This document shows positions 42,938-51,245 of a DNA stretch of 64,000 bases, in pieces (the first letter of the stretch is position 1; each line of letters opens with the position of its first letter). The notes below the pieces were generated by a model that saw nothing but the letters and a program-made list of their open reading frames with translations, did not search any database and was not told the origin of the DNA. The position numbers and the translations under genes were made by a program. Origin of the DNA: JAEUIE01 sp047602475 (GTDB taxonomy: Bacteria; Planctomycetota; Planctomycetia; Gemmatales; HRBIN36). The stretch covers positions 1,116,001 to 1,180,000 of the forward strand of contig JASGHE010000002.1 in assembly GCA_047602475.1 (NCBI GenBank), written 5' to 3'.

Positions 42938-44023
42938 ATGCCCGTACCTCGTTCCCTCAAACTCGATCAACCTCCCCATGAAAGAGACTGGCTCATCCCC
43001 GGCCTCCTCCCCCGTGGCGAGATCGTCTTCCTCGATGGCCTCATCGGCATCGGCAAGTCCTGCCTCATCGCCGCCTGTGTCTCGACGCTTAGCCATAGCC
43101 CCATCCTGAAGGACAACGAGACGATCCTCTATATCACCTCTCCCCGCCAGCGTGAGCTGATCAAAACCTTCCTCCATCGCCAGCAGCCCAACTACGACAA
43201 ACTGCGCAATGTCGAATTCACCATGGATTCCTCAGTCTCTCTTGAACAAGTATCCCGATCAAGCCTCCTCCTGGAGTTCCTCATCTCGGAAGGACAGAAT
43301 CATCATCCCGCGATGATCGTCCTCGATTCCTTTGAAGAACTAGTTGGGAAAGACTCGCGCCTGAATGCCGAGGATTGGACGCTCTTTTGGGAAACGCTTC
43401 AGCAAATGGCCGCCACTTTCCACTGCACCATCCTCATCCCCCGTCGGCATGGCTACCACGAAAACCGACAGTATGGCCACGATGTCCGTGTCGGTTCCGA
43501 AGTCACCCGCTTTGCCCTTGCCATGCAATTTCACCCCACCGATCCGCTCAAGCGAATTATCACCGTCGCCAAGAACCAGACCGGTCCCATTGGCGGACAG
43601 ACCCTGGCTCAGTTCATCGGCAACAAGATGGAGATCACCGGCCTCGAAGCTCCCGAACACGTTCGCCCCTCCCGCAACGTCACCACCTGGCAAAACAACG
43701 ATGCCCATAAGAAGCAGGAGAACGCCGAGATCATGGAAGCCGTCGATTGCTGCATGGGTGGTCATCCCATGCTTAAGAAAATGGTCAAGGAATTTGTCAT
43801 GAGGAACGGCTTCTCCGAACGAGCCTATGACCGGGCGATGGCCGAGGCCAAGCTCCCCATCAAGAAGTTCGGCGACGAATGGGCCTATCTGCCCAATGAA
43901 GCCATGCTCCAGCGTCACGGACAACAGAAGCAACTGGAGAAGGATACCCTACAAAACCCGATGAATACCCCGCGCGCACACGGCGCTGCGGTAGTTGAAC
44001 CCGCTCCCCGCCGAGCAGGGTAA
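42938..44023 (+). CDS. RecA-fold ATPase (RepA/AAA_25-type), lone gene
   Basis: 361-residue soluble ATPase. Walker A GLIGIGKSCLIAAC (about 35-48) and Walker B MIVLDSFEELVG (about 129-140) fit the RepA/KaiC/DnaB-like RecA fold; RHGYHENRQYGHDVRVGSEV and IITVAKNQTGPIGGQTL follow as in RepA helicases of mobile elements. The C-terminal 120 residues look like a winged helix (LKKMVKEFVMRNGFSERAYD). AAGGAG precedes ATG 42938. There is no primase, integrase or origin next to it, so it may be a relic of a plasmid or element, or a planctomycete-specific cellular gene. Confidence 0.65.
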   Translation: MPVPRSLKLDQPPHERDWLIPGLLPRGEIVFLDGLIGIGKSCLIAACVSTLSHSPILKDNETILYITSPRQRELIKTFLHRQQPNYDKLRNVEFTMDSSVSLEQVSRSSLLLEFLISEGQNHHPAMIVLDSFEELVGKDSRLNAEDWTLFWETLQQMAATFHCTILIPRRHGYHENRQYGHDVRVGSEVTRFALAMQFHPTDPLKRIITVAKNQTGPIGGQTLAQFIGNKMEITGLEAPEHVRPSRNVTTWQNNDAHKKQENAEIMEAVDCCMGGHPMLKKMVKEFVMRNGFSERAYDRAMAEAKLPIKKFGDEWAYLPNEAMLQRHGQQKQLEKDTLQNPMNTPRAHGAAVVEPAPRRAG

Positions 44024-44067
44024 AGCACCCCATCCGATGCTCGCCAAAGAAGTGAACTCTTCCCATG

Positions 44068-44100
44068 CTCCGCTCTCCCTCCCGGGAGAAGGGAACCTGT
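44068..44100. repeat. Partial family A unit
   Basis: CTCCGCTCTCCCTCCCGGGA then GAAGGGAACCTG; the GGGGTGAGG half is missing. Confidence 0.6.
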
Positions 44101-44224
44101 ATGCATTTATCCTCGACCAACGATGGCCATTTGTGTTAGCATGCCAGGAGAATGGCCGACTGGGAGTCAGTTGCAAACTCTCCCCCCGATCTCCACGAGC
44201 CACCATGGTATAGTGATACCCACC

Positions 44225-45886
44225 ATGAAACGTCGCACACTGTTATCCATTCTGCTGGCATTCATCTTAAGCATAGCTCTCACCTGCCTCGTCGCCATGG
44301 TCTTCGCTCGCACCCCCAAATGGGTCATCCATTTCAGTCAGGGCAACATGGCTTACTCCCCTCTGGTGGAAGATAATCATCATGCCTGGCTGGCGGCTTC
44401 TTACTGTCAAATGGACTGGGACACCTCATCCTCGAACGGCATTGAAAAGCAACTGGTGATCATCGATATCAGTACAGGCCAGATCAAATACACCTTGGAT
44501 CAAGATCGCCGGAACAACCTTGAGTCGGAATCTCCAGATCGGCCAATCCCGGTCATCATCGACAACGTCCTGTACCGCTTCACGTTTCACCGAGATGATG
44601 TGTACCAGTATTGTGAATTGCGTGCATGGGATTTCACCAAGTCATCCAATGAATCGACGCTGCACACATGGAAGACACATGTGGGCTTGCCGATGTCTGC
44701 ACAGTTTGGCACTCCCAAAGATGGAAGCTGCCCGTTTATTGTTCAGACAGGTGTGCATCTGCCCTTGCCAATGCTCTTCGGGTTTGGATCAAACCTGCTA
44801 CCGTCGCTGAGTTTATATTCTGCATGGAACGCCGGCGGCCTGTACGATATTTCCGTTCTTCCCCTTCCCGAGGAAACACTGCTACACGCCCATTTCGATC
44901 TGGTGAGGTTTGGCGTTCTGGAGGCGAACAGCAACAAGGTAGTAGAGCGAACATCATGGACATTACCCTCCTTCAATTGGTGTTGGCCTCCCGTGATCGA
45001 CCCGGAAGGTAAATGGGTGCTGTACCCCAAGTTCAATCTTGGTTCAAAGTTGCGCGAGCCATTGGTCTATCGCAGCCAGGATGGACAGTTATTGCCGTTC
45101 ATGACGCATCCAGGTCATGCTGAGTATTTCGGTGTGGTCAACGGAATGATCCATCTGGGAGGTGACTATCTCTACCGTGTTGAAGGCGACCGAGTTAATG
45201 TCGTCAGACTTGCTGGCATGAAGCTTTTCAAGCCCACGGATAAACGTAGCCTCACAGGCGAGGGAAAGATCCTCTTCGAGTTTGACAATGACGATGGGAG
45301 GATGCGAGTCTATGAACCTGATCCAGGCAAAGTCGCCGCGAGAATCAGTTATCGTGATATGAGTGCCTTGTTAGGCAGACCTTTCCTGGCGAATGAGAGA
45401 TACGTCTTTGCCTGGGGCGTGGCTGATACCCGCCCCCACTTCATCCGTGAAGCAGCTTATCAATTTCCATGGATTAACCGAATCTGGCCCAGGACCATTT
45501 CAAGCACCATCGTTCAAGTGGATACCATGACCTCTGGCATCACCGTCCTCGGCCATTCCGTCTTCGAAGCTAATAGGTATGGCGTTCCACTGAAGTATGT
45601 CTATGCTCACAAGTTCGTTGAGAAGGATAAGGTGAAGACTTATCTCAATCTCCAGTGCTGGGATGCCATGCAGGGAGAAGTAGCGGTAAGCAACTACATT
45701 GCTCTGGCGGTACTGTTATTTGTCCTGATGCTTTTCGTTCCCGGTTATGCGAGAAAACGATTAGGGCGCGCCCCTGAACCAGCGAGCGTACCACCAGTGC
45801 CGCAAGAGTTAGAATGTTCTGTACAGAATGAAGTCGATCAAGAAGCATCTGAGCGGGTATCACAAGCGGAAGAAGAGAACCATTGA
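44225..45886 (+). CDS. Uncharacterised membrane-anchored protein, 553 aa
   Basis: A large protein with an N-terminal membrane helix (about 7-28, LLSILLAFILSIALTCLVAM) and a second helix near the C-terminus (about 500-520, NYIALAVLLFVLMLFVPGYA), with a large region between that should lie outside the cytoplasm. This region is beta-rich with many Trp and Tyr, for example LVIIDISTGQIKYTLDQDR, and looks like a beta-propeller or WD-like fold, but no repeat is clear. The C-terminal tail is acidic (QNEVDQEASERVSQAEEENH). I do not recognise the family. A kinase relic begins 25 bases after it. Confidence 0.6.
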   Translation: MKRRTLLSILLAFILSIALTCLVAMVFARTPKWVIHFSQGNMAYSPLVEDNHHAWLAASYCQMDWDTSSSNGIEKQLVIIDISTGQIKYTLDQDRRNNLESESPDRPIPVIIDNVLYRFTFHRDDVYQYCELRAWDFTKSSNESTLHTWKTHVGLPMSAQFGTPKDGSCPFIVQTGVHLPLPMLFGFGSNLLPSLSLYSAWNAGGLYDISVLPLPEETLLHAHFDLVRFGVLEANSNKVVERTSWTLPSFNWCWPPVIDPEGKWVLYPKFNLGSKLREPLVYRSQDGQLLPFMTHPGHAEYFGVVNGMIHLGGDYLYRVEGDRVNVVRLAGMKLFKPTDKRSLTGEGKILFEFDNDDGRMRVYEPDPGKVAARISYRDMSALLGRPFLANERYVFAWGVADTRPHFIREAAYQFPWINRIWPRTISSTIVQVDTMTSGITVLGHSVFEANRYGVPLKYVYAHKFVEKDKVKTYLNLQCWDAMQGEVAVSNYIALAVLLFVLMLFVPGYARKRLGRAPEPASVPPVPQELECSVQNEVDQEASERVSQAEEENH

Positions 45887-45910
45887 CATCTCCCCTCACC
45901 GACCCGTTCC

Positions 45911-46160
45911 ATGAAAGGCGATCTCGACTTGATCGTGATGAAGGCCCCGGAAAAGGATGGCAACCGCCGCTACGACACAGCCAAAGCCTTCGCCGGCGAT
46001 GTGTGCATTATCTCACGGATGAACCTGTCTATGCCCGCCCGCCGAGCACCTGGTACCGATTGAGCAAGTTCGCTCGTCGCAATCGTGCTGTGGTCATCGC
46101 TACCGGTCTGATCGCCCTGACACTCGTGCTCGGCCTGGCTGCAGACGCAGGGCAAGTAAG
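45911..46160 (+). pseudogene. Relic of a Ser/Thr protein kinase (C-lobe end, linker and TM)
   Basis: Two frames reveal the region after the kinase core. GDLDLIVMKAPEKDGNRRYD T (from 45911) matches the KALEKDRxRRYxTA motif of planctomycete kinases with P and G changes; a frame change near 46000 leads to VHYLTDEPVYARPPSTWYRL, then SKFARRNRAVVIATGLIALT, the YLxDEPVxARPPSxxYRLxKFxRRN signature and the start of the TM helix. The kinase core itself is absent. Loss by deletion is likely. It lies between an orphan membrane protein and an acyltransferase gene. Confidence 0.8.
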
Positions 46161-46267
46161 CAGGTCTTCCTCCCGTACAGCATCCGTGCATGCCTGTTGG
46201 TCACACTAGCCGTATCATGAACCGGAGTTTCGGGTGTTGCTGGTTCTCTGCTAGTGGAAAGGTAGAC

Positions 46268-48148
46268 ATGTCGGACGAGGCAGCCACAACACAATCGAGT
46301 AACTCGCCCCCGTCGCCTTCTCACAGCCTCGAGTATCGCCCCGCCATTGATGGCTTGCGGGCCTTAGCTGTACTCTCCGTCTTCGTCTTCCATCTCAACC
46401 ACCGCTGGCTCCCCGGCGGTTTCGTCGGCGTCGATGTCTTCTTTGTCATCTCCGGCTACCTCATCACCTCGATCATTCTCAAGGACTGCATCGAAGGCAA
46501 GTTCAGCTACCTGAAGTTCTATCAGCGCCGCATCGCCCGGATATTCCCCATCTTCTTTACCGTCGGCCTGGCTACCATCGTTGCTGCGTATTTCATCTAC
46601 ACCCCGATGGACTTCGCTTCAGCCGGCGCAAACCTGATGGCGACCTCGCTCTCGGTCATCAACATGAAGCTCATGTTCCAGGGCAACTACTTCGAGCTCT
46701 CCCCCGATGCCCAACCCTACATGCATTACTGGTCGCTCTCGGTCGAAGAACAATTCTACGTCGTCTTCCCCGTGCTCTTCGTTCTGACCTTCGTCTTCGC
46801 CCGTCGCCGGCAGAGCCTGCTTCTGGGAATCCTGGGAGTGGCCAGCCTGGCGTTGTGCCTGTGGATGACGTCTCGGCAACCCGTGTACGCCTTCTTTCTT
46901 CTCCCGACACGGGGCTGGGAACTGATGGCGGGCTGCCTCCTGGCGATCTTCGCTCATGGCTCACCAGGCACAGGGAAGGAGCGGTTTTCGAGTTGGTCAG
47001 CCCCGTTGGGTTTGATCATCATCTTGGTCTCGTTCGTGATGATCCACGAAGGGCCGACCTTTCCCGGTCTGTGGGCCGTTCTTCCCGTCGTGGGTGCTGT
47101 CGCTGTTCTCATGCCGGCTGGAAAGAGTGCTGGTTTCAGTGAGAAGCTGTTGGCCCTCGCCCCCCTGGTGCTCATCGGCCGCATGTCTTATTCCCTCTAC
47201 CTCTGGCATTGGCCGGTCTTCTCGTTCGTTGATTACAGCATGTATAATTCTTCCGAAGTTGTTCGCCTGCCTCTGAAGATTGGCCTCGCCTGCCTGCTGA
47301 CGGTGTTGAGTTTCTATTTCATCGAGAACCCGTCCCGATCGTACCTGAACCGCCGTCAGAGCAGGTGGATGGCCTATGGGTTCATGCTGGTGATGGTGGC
47401 CTTCGGCGTGGTGCTGGGACTTTACATCAGAAAGACCAACCATGTGAATGCTGAGCTGGGCGACGTGGCAAAGGGCGGGCTGGTCTTTCAGCCCGACAGC
47501 AAAAAGGGGCATGTCATCCTCATGGGCGACAGTAACGGTGCCATGTATGGCAAGGTGACGAAGGAGATTGGCGAAGAGCTGGGACTCAAGCTCAATGTCC
47601 TCAGCGTTAACGGCGGGGGCAGCCCGCTTCCCGCTGTCGATGGAAAGCACAGCCAGATCTGGCTCGATTCGTTGGCGGTGGTGAAGAAAGAAAAGCCTGA
47701 TTGCCTGATCCTCGCCTGCATGTGGATCGGCGGCCAGCACAAGGACAACATCGAACGGCTGGCTCTCGCCATCAAGGAACTCCAGCCTCACGTCGGCAGG
47801 CTGGTGATTCTGAATCAACCTCCGATCCTTCCCAAGGACGCCACCCGGGAAGCGATAAGAAATGGCCGTCGTCCGCCATTTATCGAGGAAGCCGAGCATC
47901 AGCGTCTTCGAGCGGAGTTCAATGCATTCTTGAAAAGCGCTTGTACCGGTAACTGCGTTGTCGTCGATATCGCTTCCCACTTCCAGGAACCTGGTAGTGG
48001 CGCTGTCCGTTTCCTGGATGAGTTCGGACGACAAAACTACGCTGACCCAACCCACCTCTCCGGCTTCGGCGCAGACGCCATCAAACCGGTGCTGCAACAG
48101 GCCATTACTTCCAGCCTGGGGACTAGGAGAGAAACTCCTGGCAGGTAG
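46268..48148 (+). CDS. Acyltransferase 3 with SGNH domain (OafA/YrhL type)
   Basis: 626-residue membrane protein that should O-acetylate a surface polysaccharide. The N-terminal domain has ten or so helices with the family motifs EYRPAIDGLRALAVLSVFVF (about 19-38, with following H), PGGFVGVDVFFVISGYLIT (about 47-65) and YWSLSVEEQFYVVFPVLF. The soluble C-terminal SGNH hydrolase-like domain has HVILMGDSNGAMYGK (about 416-430), VNGGGSPLP and DPTHLSGFG (near 600), a complete Ser-Gly-Asn-His set. The start is ATG 46268. It is single and intact. Confidence 0.9.
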   Translation: MSDEAATTQSSNSPPSPSHSLEYRPAIDGLRALAVLSVFVFHLNHRWLPGGFVGVDVFFVISGYLITSIILKDCIEGKFSYLKFYQRRIARIFPIFFTVGLATIVAAYFIYTPMDFASAGANLMATSLSVINMKLMFQGNYFELSPDAQPYMHYWSLSVEEQFYVVFPVLFVLTFVFARRRQSLLLGILGVASLALCLWMTSRQPVYAFFLLPTRGWELMAGCLLAIFAHGSPGTGKERFSSWSAPLGLIIILVSFVMIHEGPTFPGLWAVLPVVGAVAVLMPAGKSAGFSEKLLALAPLVLIGRMSYSLYLWHWPVFSFVDYSMYNSSEVVRLPLKIGLACLLTVLSFYFIENPSRSYLNRRQSRWMAYGFMLVMVAFGVVLGLYIRKTNHVNAELGDVAKGGLVFQPDSKKGHVILMGDSNGAMYGKVTKEIGEELGLKLNVLSVNGGGSPLPAVDGKHSQIWLDSLAVVKKEKPDCLILACMWIGGQHKDNIERLALAIKELQPHVGRLVILNQPPILPKDATREAIRNGRRPPFIEEAEHQRLRAEFNAFLKSACTGNCVVVDIASHFQEPGSGAVRFLDEFGRQNYADPTHLSGFGADAIKPVLQQAITSSLGTRRETPGR

Positions 48149-48188
48149 CAAATGCTTCATAACGATGAGAAGAAAAGTTGAATGTTCT

Positions 48189-48389
48189 CAGCCCCTGATA
48201 AGGGGCGACCTGGAAGTAGCTGGCAGCGAAGCTGCCAGAACGAATGGAATGAATAACAGAGCCCCGTGAGGGGCGATTGGGATTGAGCCGCTGATCCAAT
48301 CGCCCCTCACGGGGCTCCTCAAACATGAATACCTCTGAACTGGCAGCTGCGCAGCCAGCTACTGCCAGGTCGCCCCTTATCAGGGGCTG
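48189..48389. repeat. Large nested inverted repeat (family I)
   Basis: Outer arms of 50 bases (48189-48238 and 48340-48389) match at 47 of 50 positions. Inside lies an inner inverted pair of 22 bases (48259-48280 and 48296-48317) built on GAGCCCCGTGAGGGGCGATT. The outer arms contain AGCCCCTGATAAGGGGCGAC and AGCTGGCAGCGAAGCTGCCAG. No gene overlaps. Confidence 0.9.
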
Positions 48390-48641
48390 AATGTCAATTC
48401 GATCTGGGTAATGAGTGTCGCTTCCTTTCGTTATCCTTCGACGTTGGGTGAATTGCTGTCCTCCCTCTCTGCAGTAATTCTTCCGATCACACCGATTCTG
48501 AGTATTTTTCCAGATTCCTCAAACTTCTTCTGGAACTCCTTCGTCTGTTAGGGTAGGATGATCTCTAGCGACCATGCGGTTCATCATATCTCGTCGCATG
48601 GTACAGATGAGAACCCATTCAGCATTCCTGAATGTAGCTCA

Positions 48642-48670
48642 TTGACACATCTCGGTTTTCTGTGTTAGGT
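48642..48670 (+). promoter_or_regulatory. Possible promoter of the pilM-like operon
   Basis: A perfect TTGACA (48642-48647) is followed at 17 bases by TTAGGT (48665-48670), a poor -10. It lies about 134 bases before the PilM-like start. The 655-base gap 48149-48803 holds otherwise the inverted repeat and a doubtful minus-strand relic at 48431-48599. Confidence 0.35.
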
Positions 48671-48803
48671 TGATGATGGTTTCCTCTCTATTCATAGGCA
48701 TCTGCTGAATTGCGATGATTTGCATCAGTGCGTTTGTCGCTCAGCATGCTATCATGAATAGACATCCGGATCATACATCGACTGAATAAGTGGGAGACGT
48801 TGC

Positions 48804-51184
48804 ATGGCCGCCAAGCAGCACGGTGTTTGGGGTATTGACCTCGGACAAAGCGCACTCAAGGCCCTTCGGCTTGAACTCATTGATGGAGTAGTCACGGCGA
48901 CTGCCTTTGATTACATCGAACATCCCAAGATTCTCAGTCAGCCCGATGCTGATCCCGATCAGCTCACCAGGGATGCGCTCGACCAGTTTCTCTCCCGAAA
49001 CTCGCTCCAGGGCGATCTCATCGCCATCAGCGTCCCCGGCCAGACCGGCTTGGCCCGCTTTGTCAAGCTGCCGCCTGTCGAAGCCAAGAAGATCCCCGAC
49101 ATCGTCAAGTTTGAAGCCAAGCAGCAGATTCCATTCCCACTCGATGAAGTCGTCTGGGACTGGCAGAAGATCGGTTCCGACAAGAGCGAAGACTTCGCCG
49201 AGAACGAAGTCGGCCTCTTCGCCATGAAGCGGGATATGGTCAGCCGCTATCTGCAATCGTTCCGTGATGTCATGATCGAAGTGCATCACGTGCAGATGTC
49301 GCCGCTCGCTCTGGTGAACTACGTGGCGTTCGATCATCTCGGCAAACGCGCCTATGGCACCGATGAGCCTGCCGCTGAAGGCGACTCTCAGGAAGCCGGT
49401 TGCATGGTCGGCGTCGATGTCGGCGTCGACAATTCCAACCTCATCGTGACCGATGGCCAAAAGGTGATCTGGCAGCGACCCATTCCCATCGGCGGTAACC
49501 ACTTCACCCGTGCCCTCACCAAAGAGATGAAGCTCACCTTCGCCAAGGCCGAGCACCTCAAACGCAACGCCACCAAGGCGGAAGACCCCAAGAAGATCTT
49601 CCAGGCCATGAAGCCCGTCTTCTCCGATTTCGTCGGTGAGCTTCAGCGTTCGCTCGGCTTCTTCACCAACACCCACCGCGGTGCCAACATCACCCGCATG
49701 GTCGGTCTGGGCAACGCCTTCCGTCTGCCTGGCTTGCAGAAGTTCGTCAGCCAGAGCCTGGGGATGGAACTCGAAAAGGTCGAAGACTTCACCCGCCTCA
49801 CCGGCGACGACGTGAAGAAAGCTCCGGTCTTCGCTGATAACATTCTCAGCTTTGCCGTAGCGTATGGCCTGGCTCTGCAGGGTCTCAAGCAGTCCCGCAT
49901 TCAAACCAATCTCCTGCCCAACGAGATTCGTGTCGAACGCCTGATTCGAGCCAAGAAGCCGATGGCTCTCGTCGGCGCAGCCGCCCTGTTGCTCGGTCTG
50001 GGCATCTACTCCTGGTCCAGTGGTTCCGGGTATGCCCACGCTAAATCAGCTGCTGATGAAGCGAAGAAACAGGATTCCGTCATCAGCACCGCGAATGGTT
50101 TCGCCGCTCAATACGACACCAAGAAAAACGAAGTGATTGATGCCCGCAAGGCTGCCGCCAACATCATCCGAGGCAGCGAAGAGCGAGTCAACTGGCCCAT
50201 CTTCTATCGTTTGCTCAACGATTGTCTGCCGCGTCCCAACGGCTCCAATCTACCAAACTACGCTCTGTGGGATACTGTCAATCCCACCACGCAGTACTAC
50301 ACCATTGACGCTAAGAACGCCTACGAAATCCTGTTGGATCGCGTCCAGAAGGCTGAGCTGGCGGACAACTTCAATCAGAATGATCTGATCCAGGTCAACA
50401 TCACCGGCGTCTATGCCCGGTTCTGCGATGTCCCGATGGCCAACAGCTTCTTCACCAATGTGAAGAAGGAATCGAACAACATGTACCCGCTGGGTGTGAA
50501 AACCGATTGGCCCAACTATCGCGGCAACGACGACTGGAAAGCGGCTCCCACCAAACCTGGCTGGGTCGTTGAAATCCGGGGATACACATACCACAAGAAC
50601 CTGCATTATTTCATCGCCCATACCCTGGCTGAAAACCTCAAGACGCGCAAGGGCGTTGCCTGGCCGTTGCAGAACCCCTCCCCGGTGCTGTCGCCCGTGG
50701 AAACCAGCCATATCGCTTTGCTGAAATACAAGACCACTTCTGATATGCACGAAGGGTTTTCCTTTATTGACTCCCCCCTGTACATCAACTCCCTGGTCAA
50801 TGTGGCAAATGAAGCAGGGGCAGGTGGAGGCGGCTCACTGAATCCTGGCGGCTCGCAGTTGAATATCGGCGGAAATGCCGGCACCGGTCGTGGTACTCCA
50901 GGTGCCGGCGGCGAAGCTGGTGGCTCCGGTGGCGCCTCACGCACCTCACCCTGGTCCGGTCTGGGCCGCGTGCAGGGTTCCGCCAGCGGGGGAGATTCCG
51001 GAAGGGGAGCGCCTCCTGCCGTGCTCCGCCTGCCAATGCCGGGGCGGCGGAACGACCCGTCGACCGCAAGCGCACCGAGTTTGTCATTGTCCTGTACTGG
51101 GTGGAACCGCTTCCCACCGAGCCGCCAGAAGCCAAGGGGGTAGGAGGCGAAGCTGCCACCCCGCCACCCGCTGGCGCCAACTAA
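48804..51184 (+). pseudogene. PilM-like actin-fold ATPase fused to a membrane segment, frameshifted C-terminus
   Basis: A type IV pilus/type II secretion PilM-like protein. The actin-fold part (1-370) has GVWGIDLGQSALKALRLELI (about 7-26), VEAKKIPDIVKFEAKQQIPF PLDEV (about 92-116, the SHS2/PilM hallmark), GCMVGVDVGVDNSNLIV and MVGLGNAFRLPGLQKFVSQS. A membrane helix at about 386-405 (PMALVGAAALLLGLGIYSW) leads to a PilN-like exterior domain of about 300 residues. The C-terminal Gly-rich stretch contains a frame change between about 50960 and 51050; the correct end reads RTEFVIVLYWVEPLPTEP and finishes at 51184. PilM and PilN are usually two proteins, here one. First gene of a three-gene operon. 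Confidence 0.75.
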
Positions 51185-51245
51185 TCTCACCCATCGGGTT
51201 TCTCTGACTGAACACTTCATCTAGCTGACGATTGGACATACTCCC

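Noticed and set aside
46997..48160. 387-codon minus-strand frame opposite the acyltransferase
   Set aside because: The plus strand has complete acyltransferase and SGNH motifs, whereas this frame has none.
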